Below, piece by piece: positions 6,987-15,600 of a stretch of 30,668 nt of DNA. The notes under the pieces are model-generated. The model worked only from the letters and a program-made list of their open reading frames with translations. It was not told the DNA's origin and searched no databases. How positions within the stretch are numbered: the first letter of the stretch is position 1; every line of letters starts with the position of its first letter. The DNA comes from Bacteroides sp. (lineage in GTDB: Bacteria > Bacteroidota > Bacteroidia > Bacteroidales > Bacteroidaceae). Location: the NCBI GenBank assembly GCA_030151635.1, contig JASLDF010000078.1, forward strand, positions 1 through 30,668, read 5' to 3'. The translations under genes were made by a program, and so were the position numbers.

Positions 6987-9494
6987 TTATGCCGAACATG
7001 TTTCACACTCTTCGACTTCAAGAGATTTACTTCTTACATAGTAAAGTGTCTTCACCCCTTTTTCCCAAGCACGTAAATATAGATTTAGCACTTTACGGAA
7101 TGTAAACTCTTGTGTGATGTAAAGGTTTACAGACTGTGCTTGATCCAGGTGTCTTTGACGCACACCTGCAGCATCAATCACCCAGTTTTGGTCAATTTGG
7201 TGGGCTGTTTTATATAACCAATATGTCCTGTCAGTCAATTCTGGAGCAACACGTGGGATGATACTTCCTTTCTTTTCCTCCAAGAAATAGCGATTCATTA
7301 CAGGGTCTGTACCTGCTGTTGTACCTGCTATTATTGACGTAGAGCTAGTTGGTGCAATTGCCAATAAATAACCATTACGCATTCCTTTTTCTGCTACTGA
7401 TTTTTGTAGAGTATTCCAGCGCTCCGAGTCGTAGTTACGCAAGCCAAAGTATTCGCCCGTTTGCCAATCACTTCCTTCAAAATGACTATAAATTCCTTTT
7501 TCAGCAGCCAATAAATTAGAGGCTTCAATACTGAAATAGTTAATATCTTCATAGACAGCGTCCATAAACTCAAGGTGCTCGTCGCTTTCCCATTTAATGT
7601 GATTTTTAGCCAACAAGTGGTGATATCCACTTGTACCTAAACCAATGGGACGCATCTTCTGATTCGTGATTCGTGCATACGGAATTGGATAGAAATTTAA
7701 ATCGATTACATTATCCAAAGCTCGTACCACCGTTTGAATAACGCCTTGCAATTCGGCCTTATTCGAAACATCTATATTACCTAAAACCAATGATGCTAGG
7801 TTACAAACCACAAAATCACCAGCTTTTGATTCCTCTACAACGATTTCTTGACCGTCTTCCATTTTAATGGTACGACTAATTGTTTCTATTTCACGTTGAT
7901 TTTGAGCAATCTCCGTACATAAGTTTGAACAGTAAATAATTCCTTGGTGTTTATTCGGATTTGCTCTATTTACAATATCACGATTGAATATAAAAGGAGT
8001 ACCCGTTTCTACAGCCGATTTTATGACCATACGAACCAATTCCTTTATCGCAATGGAACGCTTAGGAATGCGTGGTTCATCCAAACAAGCTTGGTATCGT
8101 CTTGCCCACTCTTCTCCGTGCGAATCTTCTAAGCTATACCCCATTACTGTTTTCACTTCATGTGGGCACATCATATACCAATTTCCATTGAAGTTATCAC
8201 GTACCTGCTCCCAGAAGAAGTCTGGAACACAAATGCCAGGGAACACGTCGTGTGCCTTCATTCTGTCGTCACCATTGTTGGTTCTAATTTGCAAGAACTC
8301 GGGTAAATCTCGATGCCAAATATCCAAATAAATAGCTACAGAACCTTGACGAACCCCCAGTTGATCCACAGCAATAGCAGTATCATTACATAATTTTATC
8401 CATTTCAAGATACCCCCTGCAACGCCTTTGAAGCCACGAATATCAGAACCTACAGCTCTGACTTTACCCATATAGATACCCATTCCTCCTCCAAATTTAG
8501 ATACTTCGGCAAAGTTGGTAATTGTACGGTAAATACCTACCAGACTATCTGGCATTACATCTTCAAAACAGCTAGATAGTTGGCTTAAAGGTTTTCGTGC
8601 ATTGCTCATTGTTGGAGTAGCCATAGTCACCTTCAGTTGACTAAGAATATCATATATTTTCTTTGTCCACAACACCCTATTCTTCCCTTCTGGAATTGCT
8701 AGGTGCATTGCAATACCTAAGAACATTTCTTGGGGTCTTTCTAGAATATTATAAGAGTGGTCTGAAATTAAATATCGCTTAATAAGTAAATGTAAACTAC
8801 TATATGTTAACAAGTTGTTATGCTTCTCGTCAATATAGTTATGCAGTTCCGAAACTTCTTCTTTCGAATAATTTTCGAGCATATAGGCTCCATACAGATT
8901 TTGCTCTGTTAGGTATCTAAGCTTATCGTAGAAGTTATTTAGACATAGAACTTTCTCGGAGTTTTGAATTTTCTCTTCCAAACGAATCATTTGCAAACGA
9001 GCCGCTATAAACTCCCAATTAGGAGCATCGGGAGTTATCAACTCAACTGCAGCTTTAATAAGCATTTGTAGCGTATCTCCATCAACCTTATAAAATGAGC
9101 GATATTTTGCATACAAAAAGTCTAGTGCATAAGGTTTTGACGTGAAGTGTTCTTGAATATCTTCTAAAAGTAAAAGTACTCTTTCATCGCTAATCGTCTC
9201 CTTAAATTGATTAATTACAGCACGACATGCAGCTCTTTTATCACGATACAAGATATAAGCCTTTGCCACTTTATAATGTCCACGTTCCATCAAGGCTGTT
9301 TCCACTAAATCTTGAATAGTTTCAACCTCCACACAGTCTTTTCCTTGTATATGTTGAGAGACAACATCGCAAATGGCTTGGATTTCATTCTTAGAAACCA
9401 ACTCATTAAGACCTGCAAAAGCTGCAGCAATTGCCTTCTTTATCTTATCGAAAGTAAATTCCTCTACCTGACGATTCCTTTTAATTATGTTCAT
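6987..9494 (-). CDS. nrdA: Class Ia ribonucleotide reductase, alpha (catalytic) subunit
   Basis: This 835-aa protein reduces ribonucleoside diphosphates to deoxyribonucleotides. An ATP-cone occupies the first ~90 residues, implying dATP/ATP activity control. The redox-active cysteines are C309 (QLSSCFED) and C564 (VVCNLAS). The thiyl-radical site is N524/C526/E528 (CSNLCTEI). The radical-transfer tyrosines are Y818-Y819. The C-terminal thiol pair is C830/C833 (CETC), which is regenerated by thioredoxin or glutaredoxin. The gene lies behind a cobalamin riboswitch, implying repression when B12 is available. That only makes sense if the genome also carries a B12-dependent class II reductase (nrdJ), which is not in this window. 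Confidence 0.97.
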   Translation of the reverse strand: MNIIKRNRQVEEFTFDKIKKAIAAAFAGLNELVSKNEIQAICDVVSQHIQGKDCVEVETIQDLVETALMERGHYKVAKAYILYRDKRAACRAVINQFKETISDERVLLLLEDIQEHFTSKPYALDFLYAKYRSFYKVDGDTLQMLIKAAVELITPDAPNWEFIAARLQMIRLEEKIQNSEKVLCLNNFYDKLRYLTEQNLYGAYMLENYSKEEVSELHNYIDEKHNNLLTYSSLHLLIKRYLISDHSYNILERPQEMFLGIAMHLAIPEGKNRVLWTKKIYDILSQLKVTMATPTMSNARKPLSQLSSCFEDVMPDSLVGIYRTITNFAEVSKFGGGMGIYMGKVRAVGSDIRGFKGVAGGILKWIKLCNDTAIAVDQLGVRQGSVAIYLDIWHRDLPEFLQIRTNNGDDRMKAHDVFPGICVPDFFWEQVRDNFNGNWYMMCPHEVKTVMGYSLEDSHGEEWARRYQACLDEPRIPKRSIAIKELVRMVIKSAVETGTPFIFNRDIVNRANPNKHQGIIYCSNLCTEIAQNQREIETISRTIKMEDGQEIVVEESKAGDFVVCNLASLVLGNIDVSNKAELQGVIQTVVRALDNVIDLNFYPIPYARITNQKMRPIGLGTSGYHHLLAKNHIKWESDEHLEFMDAVYEDINYFSIEASNLLAAEKGIYSHFEGSDWQTGEYFGLRNYDSERWNTLQKSVAEKGMRNGYLLAIAPTSSTSIIAGTTAGTDPVMNRYFLEEKKGSIIPRVAPELTDRTYWLYKTAHQIDQNWVIDAAGVRQRHLDQAQSVNLYITQEFTFRKVLNLYLRAWEKGVKTLYYVRSKSLEVEECETCSA

Positions 9495-9561
9495 AAATAC
9501 GTATAAGCTAAAATTTAATATGTGCCTTTGTTCTATTCCAAGAGATACAAAGATCTATTGC

Positions 9562-9731
9562 ATTTGGCAGGTCTTCTGACTCTCCTCAACACATCTTTCG
9601 ACCTTCCCTTTCGGTGGTCCTATTTGGAGTTGTAAGTTGTGTTTTACACGAGGATTACAGCAGCTGGTCTGTTTCGGATTTACACCGAATTCCCTTTTCA
9701 ATTATTCAGCCCGAATGGACTAAATAATCAC
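9562..9731 (-). ncRNA. Cobalamin riboswitch upstream of nrdAB
   Basis: The minus strand carries the core GGGAATTCGGTGTAAATCCG, then a GCTGCTGTAATCCTCG segment, and ends in a B12 box at 9564-9585 (GGAGAGTCAGAAGACCTGCC). This box is nearly identical to that of the riboswitch at 3864-4030. An outer stem pairs ATTATT (9701-9706) with AATAAT (9723-9728). The box is about 70 nt from the nrdA ATG. A small CTTTGT/ACAAAG hairpin lies in between but no U-tract follows it, so the output mode is not clear from sequence. Confidence 0.93.
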
Positions 9732-9746
9732 CAATACTATGTTTAA

Positions 9747-9754
9747 CAAAGATA
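9747..9754 (-). promoter_or_regulatory. -7 box for the nrdAB riboswitch transcript
   Basis: The minus strand reads TATCTTTG, a perfect TAnnTTTG, immediately upstream of the aptamer. Transcription would start near 9740. Confidence 0.6.
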
Positions 9755-9765
9755 GAAATAAAACA

Positions 9766-9800
9766 GAAAAAGCCTATGATTTGTTTTAGAAATCACAGGC
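9766..9800 (-). terminator. Rho-independent terminator of the 233-aa membrane-protein gene
   Basis: Plus-strand arms 9772-9782 and 9790-9800 (GCCTATGATTT / AAATCACAGGC, one mismatch) form a hairpin. On the minus strand five U residues follow. It separates the upstream gene (9941-10642) from the nrd promoter. Confidence 0.7.
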
Positions 9801-9940
9801 CATAAATAGAGTATTCTTGCTAACTCCATATAATCAAGCAATTGCAATATAGAGTCTTACTACATTATATTTAAAAGCGTTGAGTAGTTTGTATAATAGA
9901 GCCTAATTACTAGAACGTCAGCTTTTTACAATTAACAACA

Positions 9941-10642
9941 CTACGGTTTGTTTTTATTCAAAAAAACGCTATCAATTTTAACATCAGCAGTAATGACTTT
10001 AGAGAGTTGATAAAGAAAATAATTCCCCAACACATAGTTTTGTACAAACACTTCCGGATGTTCATTCATCTGTGCAATATCAACAACCTCATTATTTTTT
10101 CTAATGCGATATAAACTTGGATTTTTAGTATTATAAAAGGTGATGCCTATGTTTTCCTCCTTAGTATGAATCGTCAACTGATAACCTTTCAATTCAAAGG
10201 GCATAAAGAAATGTTTTTTGGGGTAAGCAACATAGGGATCTATTTCAGAAAAAGAATAATCAACCATATTTATATCATCTATTCTCATATTTTTAGCTAG
10301 TTCTAAATCAAAAATAGACAAAGAGCATCCACTTATAACTATGCACTCTTTAATGTGATAGGTGCTGACACCATCCTTAGCATCATAAGTAGTCGTTATT
10401 GGTTGATATTTTATTCTGGCAAATGTAAAAGCATCGGCAGATTCTACAAGAATTTCTTTATTCTTTTCCGAAAAGTGGATTGTTTCTTGTTTCGCAATTT
10501 TGAGCTGACTAGCAATATCTAAGTTTTTAAACCTAGCCTCTGCACTATACTGTTTTTTCTTGCGAGACCGAGCTGAATTCATATAGATAACGTAAACAAA
10601 AACAGCAACTATAAATATATATTGAATGTATTCTTTAATCAT
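9941..10642 (-). CDS. Membrane-anchored protein of unknown function, 233 aa
   Basis: I do not recognise a family. The protein starts with one hydrophobic segment (about residues 6-20, IQYIFIVAVFVYVIY) followed by a strongly basic stretch (SARSRKKKQ). By the positive-inside rule the remaining ~205 residues should be cytoplasmic. The body is mixed alpha/beta with no catalytic motif that I can identify. It is a single-gene unit with its own terminator (9766-9800), and the nearest upstream gene is divergent and 465 nt away. Base composition matches its neighbours. Confidence 0.8.
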   Translation of the reverse strand: MIKEYIQYIFIVAVFVYVIYMNSARSRKKKQYSAEARFKNLDIASQLKIAKQETIHFSEKNKEILVESADAFTFARIKYQPITTTYDAKDGVSTYHIKECIVISGCSLSIFDLELAKNMRIDDINMVDYSFSEIDPYVAYPKKHFFMPFELKGYQLTIHTKEENIGITFYNTKNPSLYRIRKNNEVVDIAQMNEHPEVFVQNYVLGNYFLYQLSKVITADVKIDSVFLNKNKP

Positions 10643-11107
10643 AGAGGGTAATCGTAGTAAGCTACATCGGTGCTACTTCTCTTCTAGTAAGTCAGACCGC
10701 TTAGCTTTTATTATTTTAAAGTTAAGTTTACTCATTTTAGGTGTACAAATCAAATCATTTTAATCTGATAATGAACCATAATTCAATAAGATATTTACCT
10801 TTTTTCGATTAACTAATCTCTTCTCAATTAATTTTATTTTACAATTGTAAAATAAAACATCCCATTCAAAATAATTCGAAATAATTCGAAACAACACTCC
10901 ACACCTACACCAAAAGATACAAAAAGCACATAAAGCCACTAAAACCATAGAAAACAAGTAGGAATCTAGTTTCAATCGAAACATTAATAAGAAAAAATAG
11001 ATTCGATTTTCTTTGAATATATCAAACTCGAAACTTATATTTGCTTCTAGCTTAGAAAAAGCAACTAGTTAATCTATAAAACACACGATACCAGAAAAAC
11101 ATTTATC
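10643..11107. other. Divergent intergenic region
   Basis: The 465 nt separate two divergent genes. The right end holds the promoter of the 528-aa gene (11012-11043). The 10-nt unit ATAATTCGAA is repeated twice in tandem at 10871-10890. A 74-codon minus-strand frame (10760-10984) looks fortuitous. No RNA gene is evident. Confidence 0.5.
11012..11043 (+). promoter_or_regulatory. Textbook Bacteroidetes promoter for the 528-aa gene
   Basis: A -33 element TTTG (11012-11015) and a -7 element TATATTTG (11036-11043) are separated by 20 bp, both matching the consensus. Transcription would start near 11050, giving a leader of roughly 58 nt. Confidence 0.75.
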
Positions 11108-12694
11108 ATGGAACAAAGCATGAAGCGTACTTTGTTGCCCATCGGCAACACCATACTCCTAGAGGGCATTACGAATGCAAATGATTTGCTTTCAGCACTT
11201 AGAGAGGAAATGGATCCTAACCACAAAACATTTTTACAAGACTCAAAGTGGGATCATCTTGCAGCTCATTATTCAAATTTAGACTTGAAGCAAATAATTT
11301 TTGCCTTTGGTCAAGAGTTGTCTAGCCATAATTTGGCGCTTTATTCAAAAAAGAAAGATAATGGTAAATTCTCAATCGTTCCTGTTAACGGTGACCACAG
11401 AGCTGTTTTCGAAGAAAAAGCACAGTCAGAAGAAAAAATAATTAATATATGTCTTCAGGAGGGCAAGCATTTTGGGGAGCCTGCCTATCGATTCGACACC
11501 ATAGCAGACAGACTACCTAGCGAAATCTATAATTTAGAGAGTCCTGATAGTTATTACATTGGTTTTGTTGGTAAACAACTCTTCACTAAATCGCCTGGAA
11601 ATCGCCCTTACGAGTATAGCTACTACTATCTCGATCTAAATTCTTGGCCTCCCAAAAAGACATACTTTAGCAAACCTATTATTAATGTAACGTTTAATTC
11701 TATACACAAATTGTATGCAGCATTAGAGTTGGACACCGAAAATCACTTCTATATTAAACGTATCCGAATTGGTCATGATCTAAGCGACCTATGTTCTTGG
11801 GATTTCATTGATTTACAAGAGGAAATAGGTGGAACACACGCATTCAGATGGGTGGAATTGGCATGGATAAAGAATGATTTATTATTGCTTGACGAAAACC
11901 ACTTATGGTGTGTTAAAGATGCCGCTATTGGTGGTCGGACATTCACACATGTTAGTGAAATTAACTCTTGTGGATGTTCTTTAAATTGTTCGCCAACAGT
12001 AATTAGAACTGGCAATGGTGGAACCTTTATTCCATCAAATAAAAAATTATGGCAATGGAAAGATGGAGAACTAACCAATACGGGTATTACCATTACAAAA
12101 CTATATGGTAAACGCTTCTCAACTGCATCGTTGGGTAAAGCCGATTTCATCACAACCACAAGAAAAGGAAGAATTGTTGTTCACACACAAACGGACACAG
12201 GTTCTATACGATTCTTAGATTTAGTAGACTCACCTTCTCTATCTTCAGTAAAGAACTTAGGCACAGATTGGATCGTCTTCTTTAATAATGAAACCTATAC
12301 CGAACCGGATAGCGATCTTGCACAATTTTGGAATCACAAAACAAACGAATGGTTGCGTATGAAGTTTGGCATGTTAGACACATCTACTGTACACAACATG
12401 TCCATGAATGAAGAAGGAACAGCTTTTATTGCAGATAATCAAGGGAAACTTCATGCTATTGAAGCGTTCTTTGACAAATTAAGAGCGTGCAATTCAAATG
12501 AAGATAAAGAAATGATGAAATCGAACAAATGGTACGATGGTCGTGGAAATCGCAAAGCACCTCCTTCATACTTACCTCCTAAAGTTTGCCAAGCTAGCCA
12601 AGCAAAAAGTGCATTAAGCTTTGAGGAACGATTGGAATATTTCGGTAAAATGAAATTAACAGAAACCAAGAACAAAAATGTTCAGAAAAAATAA
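11108..12694 (+). CDS. Large soluble protein of unknown function, 528 aa
   Basis: I do not recognise this protein. It has no signal peptide and no membrane segment. The middle (about residues 140-440) is rich in aromatic residues and beta-strand-like stretches with Trp and Asp turns (for example LNSWPPKKTYF, LWCVKDAAIGG, KLWQWKDGEL). This hints at a beta-propeller-like fold, but there is no clean repeat. A C-x-C-x4-C cluster (CGCSLNC) lies near residue 290, and the C-terminus is basic (TKNKNVQKK). A start at the Met of MKRTLLPIG, four codons in, is also possible. It stands alone between a strong promoter (11012-11043) and a strong terminator (12772-12808). Cytosolic location is inferred from the lack of export signals. 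Confidence 0.85.
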   Translation: MEQSMKRTLLPIGNTILLEGITNANDLLSALREEMDPNHKTFLQDSKWDHLAAHYSNLDLKQIIFAFGQELSSHNLALYSKKKDNGKFSIVPVNGDHRAVFEEKAQSEEKIINICLQEGKHFGEPAYRFDTIADRLPSEIYNLESPDSYYIGFVGKQLFTKSPGNRPYEYSYYYLDLNSWPPKKTYFSKPIINVTFNSIHKLYAALELDTENHFYIKRIRIGHDLSDLCSWDFIDLQEEIGGTHAFRWVELAWIKNDLLLLDENHLWCVKDAAIGGRTFTHVSEINSCGCSLNCSPTVIRTGNGGTFIPSNKKLWQWKDGELTNTGITITKLYGKRFSTASLGKADFITTTRKGRIVVHTQTDTGSIRFLDLVDSPSLSSVKNLGTDWIVFFNNETYTEPDSDLAQFWNHKTNEWLRMKFGMLDTSTVHNMSMNEEGTAFIADNQGKLHAIEAFFDKLRACNSNEDKEMMKSNKWYDGRGNRKAPPSYLPPKVCQASQAKSALSFEERLEYFGKMKLTETKNKNVQKK

Positions 12695-12771
12695 AGAGAC
12701 TATTATTGTATTATTATAGAGTTTAGTTTAGTTTTTTGGCTATCGTAGGGGTAGCAAAGTTGATTAATTGT

Positions 12772-12808
12772 TGCAGGGGGAAATCTAAAGATTTCCCCCT
12801 GCATTTTT
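12772..12808 (+). terminator. Rho-independent terminator of the 528-aa gene
   Basis: Arms TGCAGGGGGAAAT (12772-12784) and ATTTCCCCCTGCA (12791-12803) are perfect 13-bp complements with a 6-nt loop, followed by five Ts. The gene converging from the right (12830-13564) may use the same hairpin, though its U-tail is poor on the minus strand. Confidence 0.9.
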
Positions 12809-12829
12809 CCTAAAACAACTAGCTGTAAG

Positions 12830-13564
12830 TTAGTTATTATTCTTAACTTCTACTTTGATTGTTTTTTTAACGTTATTATCAATTCGTTCAGCTCCTATGG
12901 CAATAACTTCAACTAGCGCAGCACCTTCAGCTTTACCATATAATATATTTCCTGATTTAATACCTACAAATTCATTTCCCTCGCCTTGTACTCTTAACTC
13001 TACATCCTTGACAGTAGCCTCATCAGGAAGAACTGAGTAATCGCTATCACTAAAAATATATTCTGTACTCACTTGAGGTTTACCAGCTTCATTATTCAAA
13101 AACAAAGTAAGCGATTCGCTATTACCAGCTAATTGTAAAGAAGTAACATATTTTTGTCCGACTACTTTAACATTGTAACTAGCTGCAATATAATCCTGAT
13201 CGGTGAGATGAGAACTTGCAAATAAATAAAGACGAGCTTCACCATTTACCATTCCAATCACTCGGTTTGGGTTATCTGTCTTAAAGACGTACTTTTTATT
13301 GGGATTTATTGCATCTTCATCAACCATACGTAGCTCAAACTTAGTGTAGTCATTTTTTGAAGAGCCAACATTAGGAGATATGAGGTATTCCAACTCAGTA
13401 GTTAACCCAGATTGTAACTCCAACAAACCATCTTCAACTCCATTAATCGCAAGTTCGCCACCATAAAATTTTGAACCACTATCACTACTACTTGAACAAG
13501 CAGAAAGACCAAACATCAGTAATAAAGCCCCAGTTCCTAAAAGATTAATTTTCTTCATACGCAT
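12830..13564 (-). CDS. Surface or periplasmic lipoprotein with a bacterial Ig-like region, function unknown
   Basis: This 244-aa protein has a lipoprotein signal peptide (GLSAC, Cys at residue 23 counting from the first Met) and a serine-rich tether. Translation may instead begin at the second Met two codons in. The C-terminal part (about 165-240) has the pattern of group 2 bacterial Ig-like domains: VLPDEATVKDVELRV, then FVGIKSGNILYGKAEGAALVEVIA. Such domains usually serve adhesion or as spacers. The N-terminal half is all-beta in character and unrecognised. It is a single-gene unit facing the 528-aa gene. Confidence 0.8.
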   Translation of the reverse strand: MRMKKINLLGTGALLLMFGLSACSSSSDSGSKFYGGELAINGVEDGLLELQSGLTTELEYLISPNVGSSKNDYTKFELRMVDEDAINPNKKYVFKTDNPNRVIGMVNGEARLYLFASSHLTDQDYIAASYNVKVVGQKYVTSLQLAGNSESLTLFLNNEAGKPQVSTEYIFSDSDYSVLPDEATVKDVELRVQGEGNEFVGIKSGNILYGKAEGAALVEVIAIGAERIDNNVKKTIKVEVKNNN

Positions 13565-13703
13565 ATAATTATTTTGATAAGTAAGTTAATAAAATATTCA
13601 TTTATTGATGCATAAACAGATTAAATAGTCATTAATTCTATAATAATACAACCTTAACGGTATAAATATTACATTTTATAATTACTTCTAATTTAAATTG
13701 ACG

Positions 13704-13750
13704 AATGTCGCTTAGGCGACATTATACCATAGAAAGAACTCGTTTATTTG
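13704..13750 (+). promoter_or_regulatory. ric promoter with palindromic Crp/Fnr-type operator
   Basis: The inverted repeat AATGTCGC-TTAG-GCGACATT (13704-13723) is followed by a near-consensus -7 box TTTATTTG (13743-13750, one mismatch to TAnnTTTG). With a start near 13757 the palindrome is centred at about -43, the usual position for a class II Crp/Fnr-family activator. From memory, HcpR nitrosative-stress sites in Bacteroidetes have TGTCGC/GCGACA half-sites; this should be checked. Confidence 0.65.
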
Positions 13751-13784
13751 TGGTATAAATAATTAATAACTAACAATTACAGAT

Positions 13785-14510
13785 ATGAAAATTACCACAA
13801 ATACGACTCTAGGAGAAATTGTAGCAACCAACTTAAGCTATGCAAATACATTTTACAAATATAATTTAGATTTCTGTTGCGGTGGCTCTCAAACTTTAGC
13901 TGATGCATGTAACGAAGTAGGATTAAACATGGACGAAGTAGTTACTGCACTGTCCAATGAACCTCAAGCTGATTATGCAACAGGGCTACAATTCAACGCA
14001 TGGAGATTGGATTTACTGATGGATTATATCCTTAAGTTCCATCATTATTACATCCGTACTGAAGGTCCTAAGACATTGGAGTTACTTCTAAAGGTATGTT
14101 CAGCACATGCCGACAAAAACCCTAAACTACTGGAAGTAAAATCTTTGTTTACAGCATCTATCGAAGATTTGTTCAATCATCTAGAGAAAGAAGAAGCTGT
14201 ATTATTTCCATTTATTGAAGAGGTCTTAAAATCAAAGCAAACAGGCATTGCACTGCCCGAATTTCATTGTGGAAGCTTAGAGAATCCTATCCATGTCATG
14301 GAGCACGAACATGCTGGCGAGGGAGAGCGATTCCGTTTAATTTCAGCACTTACAGAAAATTACACGGCCCCAGATTATGCATGTGAGTCTTACAAATTAG
14401 TATTGAGTCGATTGAAACAATTTGAGCAGAATCTACACATCCACATTCATACTGAAAATAACATTCTATTCCCTAAAGCTATTGAACTTCAAAATGAGTG
14501 CAGAGCTTAA
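13785..14510 (+). CDS. ric: Iron-sulfur cluster repair di-iron protein (RIC/ScdA/YtfE family)
   Basis: This 241-aa cytosolic protein repairs Fe-S clusters damaged by nitric oxide or oxidants. It has the two-domain layout of the family. The N-terminal ScdA_N (DUF542) domain (about 1-55) carries the C31-C32-G-G motif. It is followed by a hemerythrin-like four-helix bundle (about 75-235). The likely di-iron ligands are among H86/H87, H108, H132, E136, H174/H176 and H218-H222 with the following Glu (HIHIHTENN). The palindrome upstream suggests stress-responsive activation. A bidirectional terminator follows at 14526-14570. Confidence 0.95.
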   Translation: MKITTNTTLGEIVATNLSYANTFYKYNLDFCCGGSQTLADACNEVGLNMDEVVTALSNEPQADYATGLQFNAWRLDLLMDYILKFHHYYIRTEGPKTLELLLKVCSAHADKNPKLLEVKSLFTASIEDLFNHLEKEEAVLFPFIEEVLKSKQTGIALPEFHCGSLENPIHVMEHEHAGEGERFRLISALTENYTAPDYACESYKLVLSRLKQFEQNLHIHIHTENNILFPKAIELQNECRA

Positions 14511-14525
14511 TTGACATTCGTATAG

Positions 14526-14571
14526 AAACAACAATGGCGTGAGTTATATAACCCACGCCATTGTTGTTTTT
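14526..14571. terminator. Bidirectional terminator between ric and the EamA gene
   Basis: Arms 14526-14545 and 14551-14570 pair over about 18-19 bp (core ACAACAATGGCGTG/CACGCCATTGTTGT). Ts follow on the plus strand and an A-rich 5' flank supplies some Us on the minus strand. It sits between convergent genes. Confidence 0.85.
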
Positions 14572-14583
14572 AATTCTAGACTC

Positions 14584-15504
14584 TCACTCCCCATCCTTTA
14601 TCTTCTGCACAGCCAATTTCTTTTTACGTTGATCAGATAAAATCACTAAAAGTACTGATGCCAGAATAAGCGCAAGCCCTATAAAAGTTTGGTATCCGAA
14701 GTATTCGGAAAAGACAATCACCCCAACTGTAACTGCAACTAAAGGTTCCATTGAACCAAGGATTGCAGTAATTGTAGAACCAGCATATTTGACAGCTAAA
14801 ATTAGAGAGAAGTCTGATATAACCGTTGCCAAAAAAGCCAAAGAAAATAGGTAAACTCCAGCTTTCATATTCGGAATTGGACTAACAGAGCCTACCGTAA
14901 AGAGTGTATAGATATAAAATATAACTGCTCCTGCAAGTATAACATAAAACGTCAGAACATCGGCTGGAAGCTTGCCAGCCTCCGATTGATTCAATCCTAC
15001 AATATAAACGCCATAAGTGATGATTGTTAATGAGGATAATAACACCCCTAAAGCACTTACAGTTGCACTTCCTGTTAAACACATTAAAGCCACCCCAATT
15101 AAAGAGAGTAATGCTGCAAACAACAACGCTTTTGACTTCTGTTCCTTAAAGAATACAATCATCAAAAAGCTAACACATAAAGGATATAAGAAATGGATGG
15201 TTGTGGCCACTCCACTCGAAATATAGTTATAGGAATAAACCAGGAAAAGAGCAGTTAAAGCATAAAGAGCTCCTAATCCAAATATTGGAAGAAGATGTTT
15301 CCAAGGAATCTTCATGCTGTCTTTACGAAACATACAAATGACTGCCATCATAATGGCAGATAAAAAGAAACGATAAAACAAGATGCTAGGTTCATCCATT
15401 CCCATATCATTGACAAGGGGGATTGTAAATAGAGGAATCAACCCAAATGTTCCAGACGAAATTATCGCAAAAAGAATGCCTTTAATACCTTTCAAACTCT
15501 TCAT
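14584..15504 (-). CDS. EamA/DMT-superfamily transporter
   Basis: This 306-aa inner-membrane protein has about ten hydrophobic segments arranged as two EamA repeats. The second ends with the typical stretch GSMEPLVAVTVGVIVFSEYFG and a basic C-terminal tail (DQRKKKLAVQKIK). Family members export metabolites such as amino acids or drugs; substrate cannot be read from the sequence. It lies 96 nt behind the Crp/Fnr gene and has its own promoter-like element at 15566-15573, which overlaps an inverted repeat. Control by that regulator is therefore a reasonable guess. Confidence 0.9.
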   Translation of the reverse strand: MKSLKGIKGILFAIISSGTFGLIPLFTIPLVNDMGMDEPSILFYRFFLSAIMMAVICMFRKDSMKIPWKHLLPIFGLGALYALTALFLVYSYNYISSGVATTIHFLYPLCVSFLMIVFFKEQKSKALLFAALLSLIGVALMCLTGSATVSALGVLLSSLTIITYGVYIVGLNQSEAGKLPADVLTFYVILAGAVIFYIYTLFTVGSVSPIPNMKAGVYLFSLAFLATVISDFSLILAVKYAGSTITAILGSMEPLVAVTVGVIVFSEYFGYQTFIGLALILASVLLVILSDQRKKKLAVQKIKDGE

Positions 15505-15565
15505 TATTATGACTTAATTCAGATTTATTTGTATGAATAAATCTTGTTGTACAAATTTAAGAGTG

Positions 15566-15580
15566 CAAAGGTAATCTTTG
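15566..15580 (-). promoter_or_regulatory. -7 box for the EamA gene within an inverted repeat
   Basis: The minus strand reads TACCTTTG (plus-strand 15566-15573), a perfect TAnnTTTG. The same bases form the left half of CAAAG-GTAAT-CTTTG (15566-15580), so a dimeric regulator bound here would occlude the promoter. The adjacent Crp/Fnr-type protein is the obvious candidate. Confidence 0.5.
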
Positions 15581-15600
15581 TAGAAGCAATAAAAGTTATC

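Noticed and set aside
7984..8331. 115-codon plus-strand frame inside nrdA
   Set aside because: It is antisense to the conserved catalytic part of NrdA and has no own regulatory signals.
10871..10890. Tandem ATAATTCGAA repeat considered as an iteron or operator
   Set aside because: Only two copies, AT-rich and with no replication or regulator gene nearby.
10760..10984. 74-codon minus-strand frame in the divergent gap
   Set aside because: No promoter, unusual Cys/Phe-rich composition, and overlap with a tandem 10-nt repeat; it may be a chance frame, though it has a hydrophobic stretch.
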